Shown here piece by piece: positions 49,871 through 61,255 of a DNA stretch of 64,000 nucleotides. The position numbers and the translations under genes were made by a program. The DNA comes from Haliotis asinina (taxonomy: Eukaryota; Mollusca; Gastropoda; Lepetellida; Haliotidae). Under the pieces are notes generated by a model. The model was given only the letters and a program-made list of their open reading frames with translations. It made no database searches and was not told the origin of the DNA. Location: NCBI RefSeq assembly GCF_037392515.1, contig NC_090291.1, positions 43,021,001 through 43,085,000 on the forward strand, written 5' to 3'. Position 1 is the first letter of the stretch. Every line of letters starts with the position of its first letter.

Positions 49871-51653
49871 CTAATAATCAGAGTATGAAATCAGAAGTGG
49901 TGTCATAGATTTGTTGAGTGCTGCCTTTGCAGCAAGATCAGCCATTGTGTTACCACAGATTCCAACATGGCTGGGTAACCAACAGAAGACGATGTCGTAT
50001 TGGCCAGTAGCAAAATCTTTATACAATTCAATAATTTCAGTGTCAGTTGAAAGTGGATGTTGAGAAGGTACGTTTTTAATAGCCTGGAGGAATGAAAGAG
50101 AGTCTGAATAAATGATACATCGTTTATATGTAGGGTGTTTATTAATATAGTTTAGGGCTGGTAATATGGCACGTGCTTCTGCTGTAAAAATGGAACTGCT
50201 ATTTGGTAATCTAGAAGATACCTTTCTGGATCCAGTGACAGTGACACAAGCAACTGCGCCACCACCCTTGGACCCATTTGTAAACAAGGATTTATACGTA
50301 CATTAGTTACTTTTTAATTGTCTATATTCGTGTCTATAGTGTAATTCATTAGTTTCTCATTTTTTTATATTTACTTAATGTAAGGTCAACTTGTGGTTCT
50401 AAACAGCTGCCAAGAAGAAGAGAACAAGCGAGAAGGAGCAATATTGTCTAGCTTAATGCCAGCAGCAGAAAGAAACGGTTCCACTCTTACTCCAAGCGGC
50501 GGAACAGGAGAAGGCTTCTTATTGCATAAATCCCCATACGGGGGATTAAAGACACGATTATATGCAGGGTTGGACTTATTTGAATACAATTTAGTGAGAT
50601 ACTGTAGAGACAATCTAATACGGCTGTGATCAAAGGAAGCTTCATCTGCTTCAACATATAGACTGGAGAAGTTCGGAACCATCCGAGACAAAGTCTTATG
50701 ATGGATAGAATCAAGGATTTTGAGGCCGCTTTTACAGGCTCCACCATAGACAATGGAACCGTAATCCAATTTAAACCGGATGAGTGACCTGTATAAATGT
50801 AGAGGTGGGTTGATTGGTCTCCTCCCCACTTCGTATTTGAAATGACTTTCAACAAATCAAGCGCCATCAGGAATTTTTTTAGGTATTTAATATGTGGCAG
50901 AAAGGTTATGTGTGAAACAAAGATAAGAGCAAGGAACTTAGCTTCCTTGACAACTTTGATGGGTGCTCCATTTAAAGATAATCAGGGTCTTTATGAGGTT
51001 TGTATTTTCGGTAGGAGTGACTGCAGTTTGGGTTTAAATTTTCTCAATCTAAAACATTCTCATGGCACCATTTATGAATTTTGTTGAGACAGATTCGCAA
51101 CTGTCCCTCAGTGGTTCGCATATTTTTGTCACGACAAGAAACATTAAAGTCATCCACGAAAAGGGAACCATTGATTGAATCTGTTAAAACATTTGAAAGT
51201 CTATTTATTTTCATACTAAATAAAGTGACAGACAAAATACAGCCCTGTGGGACGCACTGCTCCTGTAGAACCCACACGTACTTGAAATTGCCTGAAATTA
51301 CCATTGATTGAATCTGTTAAAACATTTGAAAGTCTATTTATTTTCATACTAAATAAAGTGACAGACAAAATACAGCCCTGTGGGACGCACTGCTCCTGTA
51401 GAACCCACACGTACTTGAAATTGCCTGTCAGTTAGAAACTCGGATATAAACACATGCAAACGACCACGTAAACCCAAATCATGTAAATCTTTTAAAATGC
51501 TGTGCTTCCATGTTGTGTCACAAGCTTTTTCTAAATCAAAAACAAAATATTGACACAGAATGCTCCTTGTTAAGAAGGGTATTTTTAACAAATGACTCCA
51601 AACGGACTAAATGGTCAGTGGTGCTGCGTTTTTTAAGAAAACCACACTGATTG
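49871..51653 (-). pseudogene. LINE ORF2 fragments (RT and RNase H), copy 3
   Basis: RNase H at 50287-49871 (MFTNGSKGGGA, with D changed to N in the first motif; FTAEARAIL; SDSLSFLQAI; CWLPSHVGICGN). The connecting part is at 50829-50386 (CKSGLKILDSIHH, SSLYVEADEASF). RT is at 51591-51044 (FVDDFN, QGCILSVTLF, DLEKACDTTWKHSILKDL). It contains several frame breaks and a 133-bp tandem duplication (51168-51300 and 51301-51427). Confidence 0.88.
51168..51427. repeat. 133-bp tandem duplication inside LINE copy 3 RT
   Basis: CCATTGATTGAATCTGTTAAAACATTTGAAAG...CGTACTTGAAATTGCCTG is present twice without visible change, so the duplication is recent. Confidence 0.92.
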
Positions 51654-51868
51654 AGTGGGTGAGTTAAGGTCGGCACTGTTTCAACCATATCGCGAGTACA
51701 ATTTGTTCTAAATTCATAATGCATGCATATAACATTTAAAACCTTGTCAACAAAGGACAGTACAATTACTAGATTATCACAACAATGAGTTAAAACTAGC
51801 TAGTACATACTGTAAAAGTAGAAAAACAATTTTTGAACAATGGGCAAAGACGTTAGGACTGGCAGTCA
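51654..51868 (-). repeat. LINE 3'-end fragment
   Basis: TGAGTGGGTGAGTTAAGGTCGGCACTGTTTCAACCATATCGCGAG...TTGTCAACAAAGGACAGTACAATTACTAG. Confidence 0.75.
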
Positions 51869-51870
51869 TG

Positions 51871-52045
51871 TCACCACCCATACATCTTTGTGTTTGTATC
51901 TGTATAAAGTCTGTAAATAGTCGAGTCTGGGCCAGATTTCCAGTGATCAAAAGCATCATTAGCATTGCTCAATCGGACACGATGACATGTGTAAACCAAG
52001 TTAGGGAGCCTGACCAACCGATCCAGTTAGTCGCCTTTCACGAGA
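51871..52045 (-). repeat. short interspersed repeat, second family, partial
   Basis: TAAATAGTCGAGTCTGGGCCAGATTTCCAGTGATCAAAAGCATC...GTTAGGGAGCCTGACCAACCGATCCAGTTAGTCGCC. The left breakpoint of the 51971 duplication lies inside it. Confidence 0.7.
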
Positions 52046-52566
52046 AGACAGATTCTAACATCGGATCTTAAAGGTCACATTCAACGCAAAACACAGATTT
52101 GCAGATTCTGATTCCTTTTGGTATAGGCGTACTATAACAAATTATCAAAAAATGCAAATTCCATATTGGAAAATAACGCGATCAAAAAAACCACGCGAAA
52201 TAGGAGTTCAACTTCGATTCACTAAATTTGGTTTCACCAGCTGTGCAGCGCCGTGCCCATAGCGCATGCACAACGATTAGGCTTGAATCTGGAACGCGAC
52301 TCATAAAACACAGCAAGTGATGCGTGCAAGGATTATCGTTACAGTCGAAGATGGAGAACAAGAGATGTTTCTTGTGATTACACTCATCTTGAGTCTGCAG
52401 TAATATACACTGGTCTCATACCTGCAGATTTGCAAACTAAGTTTTCAAGAAGGGTTAGCATTAGAAATACTAATTCCATTGCTAAATATTGTTCAGCTTG
52501 AAAACTGAAGTGTTTGAATACATGTCTATGGAAACACAGAAAAATATACCATCCCCCCTAAAACGA

Positions 52567-52820
52567 TATGAGTGAGTGAGTTAAGATTTTTAAATGACAT
52601 CGACAATATACTTCTAAATTCAGAATGCATACATAACGCCCTGTCAAATGACCTGGTAATACAACAGTATCATGACAAGAACGGACACATGGGCACAGAC
52701 AACGTTCGACGTCATGAAATCAACATATTATTGGCACAATACATACAAGAACCTCTATGGGTACATGTCAAAATGCGTCATCATGGTTACAAAAAGAGAA
52801 ACCCCCCCCCCTTCAAGGAA
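52567..52820 (+). pseudogene. Gypsy-type integrase zinc-finger fragment, copy A
   Basis: After a LINE-tail-like start (GAGTGAGTGAGTTAAGATTTTTAAATGACATCG) the plus strand gives DLVIQQYHDKNGHMGTDN. One base further on, in another frame, it gives TFDVMKSTYYWHNTYKNLYG then YMSKC. This is the H-H-C part of the HHCC finger that precedes Gypsy LTR-retrotransposon integrases (usually HxxxGHxG...YYWPxMxxDxxxYVxxCxxC). The last Cys is absent. Broken fragment only. Confidence 0.65.
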
Positions 52821-53165
52821 CAGGTAGCCCACGTTACCCTAAGATAAGTTTAGATCTGTGAGCACCATACCCTCCCTGTACTTCCCTCTCTTGTAATAAG
52901 TACATAATCAGCTTATCAGATGATTTCAGTGAAGGATTGTACAGTACCTGTAGCCACTGTAGTCCATCTGCTGATTGTAGAAATGTTTTCCCGTTTCAAA
53001 TCATCGACATTGAAAATGTTCTTTTTCAAAAGCTTAATGAAGTCACAATAATCAGGTTTAAGTGGTTAGCCACATTCATCACAAACTTTGCCCATTACAC
53101 ACATTTTATAACAAACTGACCTTGAACGGGTCATACTGACTGTTCAGATATTACTGGGTCGCTAT
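52805..53165. other. no supported gene; open frames only, copy A
   Basis: A 60-codon frame at 52937-53119 is repeated in copy B but has no family signature. It begins after a C10 tract that is C20 in copy B. Confidence 0.4.
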
Positions 53166-53600
53166 CAGTCTGACAGGGTGACAGTCGTCATGGGTTTGTT
53201 TTCAAAACTACATGATGAAGCGGTGGGGTTAAATTCAAGGCTAAAAGGAATGAGTGATAACCTTGCAGAATTAAGTCGTTTGCACACCAGACAGAAGCTG
53301 TCACTGTTTCCCGGGAAGGCACTAGGTTTCCTGTTGGCGTGGTATCTGATGCAGATTTGAATACATCAAATGAAACGGATATTACGAAAATAGTGGACAA
53401 TCAAATGGGATTAGCTCATACAGAACAGGATAGATTGTCGATTCCTAACACATCAAGAGGAAACATTTCATATAACGGACATGCTATTAATGCAGCCATT
53501 GACAACATGGGTACAAGGGAGGAATCTATTGTTAATGTTACAAACGACATGGATGAAGGAATAGCGAGGTTAGAATGGGCAACAAAAACATATTTGTAGT
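53100..53600 (+). pseudogene. two overlapping conserved open frames, unknown, copy A
   Basis: Frame 1, open from about 53112, includes GLFSKLHDEAVGLNSRLKGM then SDNLAELSRLHTRQKLSLFP and stops at 53360. Frame 2, open from about 53268, reads TEAVTVSREGTRFPVGVVSD, then an Asn/Asp-rich helical part ending WATKTYL at 53599. Both are repeated at 59815-60225 with few changes. Heptad-like Leu/Ile spacing suggests coiled-coil. Position downstream of an integrase fragment makes a retroelement C-terminal or envelope-like product possible; I do not recognise the family. Confidence 0.4.
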
Positions 53601-54253
53601 TTGAATTGATAATTGAAGATATATGTTACAAACATTCATTTCAAATGTGGAACACCTCCAGTTGCTACTAAATTTGTTAGCACTGGAACATTTGTCCCCA
53701 AGTACTATTACTCCAAGTCAATGTGTATACTGGCCCTTTGCAACGAGGTGAAGGTCTAACTACCATCAAAATTAAAGTTAGCTGACAGAACCAAAAGAGA
53801 TTAATGGCATTTCTATAAACATCGATGTGCACCACAGTATTTGATGGTGATAAAATTTTGATAATTACTCCGCTTCCTTTGTTAAATACAAAAGGCAGTT
53901 ATAACATACCTGGACTCATGGAGACTCAAGCGTTGTTTAACAGGCTTGAAGAAATGAGTAGTATGGTCGCGAAGCATTGCTTGGAAAATCATGTGTTGAT
54001 GTAAATGCTGAATGTACTAATTACGCATTTAATTATTAAGGAGCTCAGAGGTCGAAACATGCACCAGCCTTTAACGGGATATTGCCACATCCAAAATCCC
54101 TCATACCCAATTAACTTGAGTCAGCTTTAAATAGTGGCTCAGATTATGAAAAATAGGGTAAACTGCACTTTATGGGTCACCGGAAGTGTACGTGACAGGA
54201 ATGCGCAGAAGCAATATTTACATCGAAGCGAGCAGTAACGCTGACGCCATTTT

Positions 54254-54371
54254 TTGTTTACTCCGGCGAATAACTACCGCTGTTTTATGGCCTTGTTTGA
54301 CCTATTAAATTACCCTTGGTTTATAACTGAGAATCAGCTCAAGACCTTCATTCCTCAACATTATTTTAGGG
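54254..54371 (+). other. candidate first exon, unknown gene, copy A
   Basis: The ATG at 54288, in a good context (GTTTTATGG), opens MALFDLLNYPWFITENQLKT then FIPQHYFR and meets a donor-like AGG|GTCAGT at 54371. It is kept in copy B at 60921-61004 with one change (IT to II). Upstream is a GC-richer stretch (GGTCACCGGAAGTG, GACGCCAT) that looks promoter-like. Function unknown. Confidence 0.4.
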
Positions 54372-54625
54372 TCAGTATTATTTCATGGTATTGTCAATTG
54401 CAGTGTTTATTCATTTTTTTAAGATCACGATATACAATTTCCCAGTGCTAACCGAATGTATGATTTTTTAAAATTTCATATTTCAACAGAATGGGGGGTT
54501 TTAGGGGGGCAGGTGACCCCTACATTAGCCCCCTACACTATTTTTACATATTCCTTGTCATTTCTTTTCTATTCCTAATAAACATAAAGAGGTAAGTGTA
54601 TCTGATGTCTAATATCAAAACGGGG

Positions 54626-54790
54626 GCGGTGGGGTAGCCTAGTGATTAAAGCGTTCGCTCGTCACGCCGAAGATACGGGTTCGATTCCCCACATGGGTAC
54701 AATGTGTGAGGCCCATTTTCTGGTGTCCCCCGCCGTGATATCTCTGGAATATTGCTAAAAGCGGCGTAAAACCAAACTCACTCACTCACT
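54626..54790 (+). repeat. tRNA-derived SINE, well preserved, copy A
   Basis: GGTGGGGTAGCCTAGTGATTAAAGCG (A-box) and GGGTTCGATTCCCC (perfect B-box) are followed by CCCATTTTCTGGTGTCCCCCGCCGTGATATCTCTGGAATATTGCTAAAAGCGGCGTAAAACC and AAACTCACTCACTCACTTA. Split pol III promoter, RNA-derived insertion; tail like that of the local LINE. Confidence 0.93.
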
Positions 54791-55439
54791 TACTAATATC
54801 AAAACGCTTCACTTACATTCGCGACATTGCAAGAACAAACCTCCGCTTGAATTCAATTCATCCGAATCCTGAACACCATTTTTTTCTATTTTCAATTTCA
54901 ATCATTTTAAAGTATGCATGGGTTTTTGGGGAGAAACGCACGGCGGATAAACGTAAGAAATGTAACAAAAGGATCATCAGAACAACGTAAATAGTTTTAC
55001 CTCACGATGAACTCCACAAAATAACTATCATACAATCCTTTCGCTCTTCGTTACTATAGAATACACTTCTACTTCCGGGTGACTGTCGAAGGCAGGGACC
55101 CGTAAACTGCAGGTTTCCCGAATAATGTAGATGTGGTCGAGCAGATATGTCCAACAAAAGTGATGCCTTATGCCATTTTACCGATAGCGACAGCAGAATA
55201 TCTAATAGCTACTAACTGAATAGTTACTATGAGAAATATTACTATGCGAACCCTTTGTTCTGATATGAAACTATACACCAAAATGAAACGAACAGAGAGC
55301 ATTTCCATGTGCCACTTGATCGCACAATTATCTGTGTGATGCAAATGCGAACCAAGAAACGGGATGTGACGAAGCAGTTTACTGTGGGAGGCTGTACGAG
55401 ACGACGGCAACTGACATCCATCGTGACGTTGGTTACATT

Positions 55440-55560
55440 GTGACATAATGCAAAAAAGTTCGATTATGAGGGGACAGACTGAAATGGCGCAGTGACGTCA
55501 ACACATTGTGACGTAATGCAAAAAGTGCACATTATCGTCAGATAAAATATTGTCGGCACC
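55440..55560 (+). promoter_or_regulatory. CRE-like module, copy A
   Basis: TGGCGCAGTGACGTCAACACATTGTGACGTAATGC contains TGACGTCA and TGACGTAA within 25 bp. The same module is in copy B at 62760-62845 and, reversed, at 5515-5600. Likely promoter or enhancer element; untested. Confidence 0.4.
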
Positions 55561-55629
55561 TTTGATCTTTATTAATGATTAATGAAACCGTGGCTACCCA
55601 AATGCAAAAGGGATAAGAACACTGACTTT

Positions 55630-56270
55630 GCGATGCGTTAGTTGGAGATGGTGTCACTTGATACTGAAGGCGAGGAGCAACGATACCTTCTGCACCTCTC
55701 AAGACCACGAAGACCCTGGACGGCCTAGAAGATGACTCACCTGTAATAGGCAATGTATATCCGAAATTGGATGGTGTAATACAGGGCCGAAGAAATGGAA
55801 ATCTGACTCCGAGCGTGGTACAGGGAATCTACAGTGATTGTGATTTGTGTGAAGTGGTTTCCGGAGAACTGTGTACCTATGAGAAAACATTGCATGTGTG
55901 TGTGATGTCACTGGAAAGATCATGAAAACAGTTGTCGAACACAACGCGGGTAAGTAATGACAGTACTTGGCATCACCCGTTGATTGCAACTGTAGTTTTA
56001 GTCTATAATTCATATTAATGGAAGAACAGTGGAATCAGTGGATTCCCCTGGAAGATCCCCTCTGAATTATTATGTTGATTTATACATATCTTGTTTTATG
56101 TTTACTCATATGCAGAAGTGGTAGAAATGAAAGAGTGTATTGACAAATTGTCTGATGTGCAAAGAGTGAATGTAACACTATTGTTTGTTCACATCGATCT
56201 GTCACGCATAGCTCAGCAAATATGGCCAACCAGGCAAATTGCGGCCATAAAAATTGCCGACTGATCAAAA
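55630..56270 (+). pseudogene. exon-like segments of an unknown gene, copy A (degraded)
   Basis: Counterpart of 62990-63605 in copy B, with a 31-bp deletion and changes that break the first segment. The second segment, after ATATGCAG at about 56115, remains open (VVEMKECIDKLSDVQRVNVT...). Confidence 0.4.
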
Positions 56271-56284
56271 CATGGCCACCTGGG

Positions 56285-56560
56285 CAGAACAAGCCAGAGG
56301 AAAATGAAACAAATATTTCAGCCATATCGAGACGGAAACAAAATAAATACACGTAAAGTATATATATATATATAAACAGCTGAAATTAGATCACCATGCT
56401 ATGGACTGTGGGGACCAAACACCCCTGAAAGAGCAAGATTTCTGTCCGATTGCTATATGTTTATTTCGCCTTTTCTTTCCCGTTTTGTGCTTTTTAGATT
56501 TAATGTTAGCTCCAACACTAGTTGGGATGACGTCTGGCGTTTTGCTTGAGAAGCAGAGGT
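56285..56560 (-). repeat. LINE 3'-end piece plus unknown sequence, copy A end
   Basis: ATATTTCAGCCATATCGAGACGGAAAC and, after a (TA)n tract with a deletion, CAGCTGAAATTAGATCACCATGCTATGGACTGTGGGGACC belong to the LINE 3' UTR. The remaining 150 bp are not recognised. Confidence 0.6.
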
Positions 56561-56890
56561 GATGTCAATGTTTGACTGTCGGTAATGTGAATCTCTGTAA
56601 TAAGTAACTGGTTCTTCAGAGTTTATCCGTGTCCAGACTGTCTGACATGCAAAAGATGAGGTTTGAGCTGTTTAGGAAATGCAGCAGCAGAATTCAAAAT
56701 TGATGGAACAGCTATGTGAGAAGTCAAGAGCTTTCTGGCTTCTCCAAATGAAATGGATTTTTTTCACATTTGTGTTTTTATGACTTCAGGTTCGTTCCAT
56801 TAAGAATTTAGATGAACCCATATGTTGACTGCCGCAAACCTGGCAAATGTAAACAGGTATGTATTAGTTGGTTCAGACGATACCTCCCTC
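56561..56890. other. no recognisable feature
   Basis: Spacer between duplication copy A and the next repeats; no open frame or motif supported. Confidence 0.5.
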
Positions 56891-56894
56891 TTTC

Positions 56895-57410
56895 TGGGAC
56901 CCGTGCTTGCCATAAAAGGCGACTGTGCTTGTCGTAAGAGGCGACTAACGGGATGACGTGGTCAGGCTTGCTGACTTGGTCGACACATGTCATCGGTTCC
57001 CCATTGCGCAGATCGATGTTCATGTTGTTGATCACTGGATTGTCCGGTCCAGACTTGATTATTTTACGCCGCCATATGACTTGTATATTGCTGAGTGCAG
57101 CGTAAAACTAAACTCACTCACTCATTCTCTTTCCGGTAAAAGACCCGTGAAGATTCGGGGTAGGACAGGCTCTTTCGCAACCCATGCTTGTCACAAAAGG
57201 CGACTATGCGTGTCGTAAGAGGCGACTAACGAGGTCGCGTGGTCAGGCTCGCTGATTTGCTTGATACATGTCATTGGTTCCCATTGCGTAAATCGATGCT
57301 CGTGCTGTTGATCACTGGATTGTCTGGTTCAAACTCGATCAGTATTTACAGATTGCCGCCATATACCTTGAATATTGCTAAGTGGAGCGTAAAATTAAAC
57401 TCACTTTCTG
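56895..57410 (+). repeat. two copies of the second short interspersed repeat, head to tail
   Basis: 56895-57125 and 57150-57408, both reading CCATGCTTG-like start, AAAAGGCGACT, GTCGTAAGAGGCGACTAACG, TGTTGATCACTGGATTGTC and ending GCGTAAAA(C/T)TAAACTCAC. The opposite orientation is seen at 46251. Confidence 0.85.
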
Positions 57411-57439
57411 GTAAAACGTATCACCGAAGACACTTCTTG

Positions 57440-58440
57440 ATTGTTTTTAAATTCTTCACTTAAATCCTGCTGCCACATGTCAGACAAGGAACGAGTCCTG
57501 TCCCGTACAATGCCCCGGTAGGATTTGAGAGTTTTGTGTTAAATGACAACAACCTTAGTATTGCCAAATTGAATGACTGACAATAAATTGACTGATTATT
57601 GCTTTCTGACACATTCTACAAGCTTAGAGCCAGACAGAAGACGGATGTTACTCGTCACCTCTCCAGAATAACTATCAACTGCCTTCGATGTGGTGCACGG
57701 TTTTAATTTAACGGGAGAATGACCTTTAATTTCAATAACAAGAAATCGTACCCGAGACTCAGAATCTGAAGAAGATTGAACTGATGAAGTGGATTTGACC
57801 TAGTATGATTGTGTGCCATGATGAAAGAAAATGTTCGACAACCGTACTACCCGCCTGCCATGGAGTTTCAACAAGGACGGTGTTTATCTGTATCAGATAT
57901 CCATCATGCAAACGTCAGGGATACAGTGTTGGTATATTCAAGCGAGTACGACGCACAAAGTAGTATTTGCATACCACAATATATGCCAGGAAAGTTCGGC
58001 CCGTGACAAGAAAATGGATACATACCGAATTTGGAGGTCAACATAGCAAGATTGGTACATGAGCCTCCGCCTTCTAGCATGAAGCGCTGAGCAATACATT
58101 AAGTTAAAATAAATGAAATTGCTTGTCTATTAATTTTGCCAAACCCCAAAATTACATTTCTGACAACCACACAAATACATTTAACATCTACAGGACACAG
58201 CACGACCAATCGATTGATAGAACCAGGCCAGTTCTAAGACCCGTCTATGTGAAGTCAAGAAAAAAGTTGTGTGTTGGGCAAAAAGAAACACGGTTCCAGG
58301 CTCCTTCTACCAGAATCCCTCCCTCCACAGACACAGGGACGCATTCCACAGCAAAGAGTTTGCCCAATGTCGTCGCCTCTGACGACCAGCAATGGGGTGT
58401 TGTCGATACATTCTGTCCCTAGCCGACGCGGGAGAAATGT
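57440..58440 (-). mobile_element. 5'-end fragment of a diverged LINE
   Basis: 58050-58440 matches the LINE 5' UTR (CGATTGATAGAAC...GGCCAGTTCTA...ACCCGTCTA; GACGACCAGCAATGGGGTG). 57480-57830 matches the ORF1 N-terminal coding region (GACAAGGAACGAGTCCTGTCCCGTACAATGCC; TGCTTTCTGACACATTCTACAAGC). It is clearly more diverged than copies 1 and 2 and lacks everything 3' of mid-ORF1. Confidence 0.7.
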
Positions 58441-59185
58441 AATGGAAAAAACATGCCCCAGAAGAGCAGGTTCATGGTGGTTAGCATTACATAAAAGAAA
58501 GAGGAAACACCACCCTTACCTTATCTCTGCACTGACGAATAAACCACGTGAAGTTCCGAGTCACATCCAAAGAGCCAACGCCGTGACATACATGTCCAAA
58601 ATCGGACACGATGACATGCGTAAACCAAGTTAGGGATCCTGACCAACCGATCCAGTTAGTCGCCTTTCACGAGAAGACAGATTCTAACATCGGATCTTAA
58701 AGGTCACATGCAACGCAAAACACAGATTTGCAGATTCTGATTCCTTTTGGTATAGGCATACTATAACAAATTATTAAAAAATGCAAATTCCACATTGGAA
58801 AATAACGCGATCAAAAAAACCACGCGAAATAGTTCAACTTCGATTCACTAAATTTGGTTTCACCAGCTGTGCAGCGCCGTGCCCACAGTGCATGCACAAC
58901 GATTAGGCTTGAATCTGGAACGCGACTCATAAACCACAGCAAGTGATGCGTGCAAGAATTATCGTTACAGTCGAAGATGGAGAACAAGAGATGTTTCTTG
59001 TGATTACACTCATCTTGAGTCTGCAGTAATATGCACTGGTCTCATTCCTGCAGATTTGCAAACTAAGTAGTAGTAGTAGTAGAAATACTAATTCCATTGC
59101 TAAATATTGTTCAGCTTGAAAACTGAAGTATTTGAATACATGTCTATGGAAACACAGAAAAATATACCATCCCCCCAAAAAAGAT

Positions 59186-59450
59186 ATGAGTGAGTGAGTT
59201 AAGATTTTTAAATGACATCGACAATATACTTCTAAATTCAGAATGCATACATAACACTTTGTCAAATGACCTGGTAATACAACAGTATCATGACAAGAAC
59301 GGACACATGGGCACAGACAACGTTCGACGCCATGAAATCAACATATTATTGGCACAATACATACAAGAACCTCTATGGGTACATGTCAAAATGCGTCATC
59401 ATGGTTACAAAAAGAGAACCCCCCCCCCCCCCCCCCCCTTCAAGGAACAG
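59186..59450 (+). pseudogene. Gypsy-type integrase zinc-finger fragment, copy B
   Basis: Duplicate of 52567-52820 with the same frame break and the same missing last Cys, so the decay predates the duplication. Confidence 0.65.
59419..59438. repeat. C20 homopolymer
   Basis: Twenty C in a row; the same site in copy A has ten. Confidence 0.95.
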
Positions 59451-59739
59451 GTAGCCCACGTTACCCTAAGATAAGTTTAGATCTGTGAGCACCATACCCT
59501 CCCTGTACTTCCCTCTCTTGTAATAAGTACATAATCAGCTTGGCAGATGATTTCAGTGAAGGATTGTACAGTACCTGTAGCCACTGTAGTCCATCTGCTG
59601 ATTGTAGAAATGTTTTCCCGTTTCAAATCATCGACATTGAAAATGTTCTTTTTCAAAAGCTTAATGAAGTCACAATAATCAGGTTTAAGTGGTTAGCCAC
59701 ATTCATCACAAACTTTGCCCATTACACACATTTTATAAC

Positions 59740-60225
59740 AAACTGACCTTGAACGGGTCATACTGACTGTTCAGATATTACTGGGTCGCTATCAGTCTGA
59801 CAGGGTGACAGTCGTCATGGGTTTGTTTTCAAAACTACATGATGAAGCGGTGGGGTGAAGTTTAAGGCTAAAGGAATGAGTGATAACCTTGCAGAATTAA
59901 GTCGTTTGCACACCAGACAGAAGCTATCACTGTTTCCCGGGAAGGCACTAGGTTTCCTGTTGGCGTGGTATCTGATGCAGATTTGAATACATCAAATGAA
60001 ACGAATATTACGAAAATAGTGGACAATCAAATGGGATTAGCTCATACAGAACAGGATAGATTGTCGATTCTCAACACATCAAGAGTAAAAATTTCATATA
60101 ACAGACATGCTATTAATGCAGCCATTGACAACATGGGTACAAGGGAGGAATCTATTGTTAATGTTACAAACGACATGGATGAAGGAATAGCGAGGTTAGA
60201 ATGGGCAACAAAAACATATTTGTAG
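59740..60225 (+). pseudogene. two overlapping conserved open frames, unknown, copy B
   Basis: Counterpart of 53100-53600. Frame 2 is fully kept (87 codons from an internal ATG at 59965, ending WATKTYL). Frame 1 has a one-base loss near 59868 (AAGGCTAAAGG versus AAGGCTAAAAGG), so only one of the two frames could still be coding in B. Confidence 0.4.
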
Positions 60226-60920
60226 TTTGAATTGATAATTGAAGAAACAAGACAAATGTTACAAACATTCATTTCAATTGTGGAACACCTCCAGTCGCTA
60301 CTAAATATGTTAGCACTGGAACATTTGTCCCCAAGTACTATTACTCCAAGTCAATGTGTATACTGGCCCTTTGCAACGAGGTGAAGGTCTAACTACCATC
60401 AAAATTAAAGTTAGCTGACAGAACCAAAAGAGATTAATGGCATTTCTATAAACATCGATGTGCACCACAGTATTTGATGGTGATAAAATTTTGATAATTA
60501 CTCCGCTTCCTTTGTTAAATACAAAAGGCAGTTATAACATACCCCCACCCATGGAGACTCAAGCGTTGTTTAACAGGCTTGAAGAAATGAGTAGTATGGT
60601 CGCGAAGTATTGCTTGGAAAATCATGTGTTGATGTAAATGCTGAATGTACTAATTACGCATTTAATTATTAAGGAGCTCAGAGGTCGAAACATGCACCAG
60701 CCTTTAACGGGATATTGCCACATCCAAAATCCCTCATACCCAATTAACTTGAGTCAGCTTTAAATAGTGGCTCAGATTATGAAAAATAGGGTAAACTGCA
60801 CTTTATGGGTCACCGGAAGTGTACGTGACAGGAATGCGCAGAAGCAATATTTACATCGAAGCGAGCAGTAACGCTGACGCCAGTTTTTGTTTACTCCGGC
60901 GAATAACTACCGCTGTTTTA

Positions 60921-61004
60921 TGGCCTTGTTTGACCTATTAAATTACCCTTGGTTTATAATTGAGAATCAACTCAAGACCTTCATTCCTCAACATTATTTT
61001 AGGG
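60921..61004 (+). other. candidate first exon, unknown gene, copy B
   Basis: MALFDLLNYPWFIIENQLKT then FIPQHYFR, followed by a donor-like GTCAGT. See 54254-54371. Confidence 0.4.
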
Positions 61005-61255
61005 TCAGTATTATTTCATGGTATTGTCAATTGCAGTGTTTATTCGTTTTTTTTAAGATCACGATATACAATTTCCCAATGCTAACCGAATGTATGATTT
61101 TTTAAAATCTCATATTTCAACAGAATGGGGGGTTTTAGGGGGGCAGGTGCCCCCTACATTAACCCCCTACACTATTTTTACATATTACTTATCATTTCTT
61201 TTCTATTCCTAATAAACATAAAGAGGTAAGTGTATCTGATGTCTAATATCAAAAC

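Larger units (their letters stand above)
48977..51653 (-). mobile_element. LINE copy 3, 5'-truncated
   Basis: Starts at the low end with GAGTGAGTGAGTTAATATTTACCGTCACGTCGGC (3' UTR, 48977-49500), then a broken ORF2 up to 51653, where it stops inside the RT domain (CGFLKKRSTTDHLVRLESF). 5' truncation is usual for LINEs. Another LINE tail abuts it at 51654. Confidence 0.88.
51971..56560. repeat. direct duplication, copy A
   Basis: Matches 58600 to the window end at high identity in the same orientation. Copy A lacks about 665 bp present in B at 61966-62630, 31 bp present in B near 63132-63162, and about 110 bp near 56355. B is therefore the fuller copy. Confidence 0.95.

Noticed and set aside
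52572..52847. 91-codon frame as a host gene
   Set aside because: It starts in a LINE tail, mixes two frames of a Gypsy integrase finger, and ends in a C-tract whose length differs between copies.
54626..54720. Functional tRNA gene (perfect A- and B-box)
   Set aside because: The cloverleaf is not closed by a good acceptor stem, the unit is followed by a SINE body and ACTC tail, and many copies exist.
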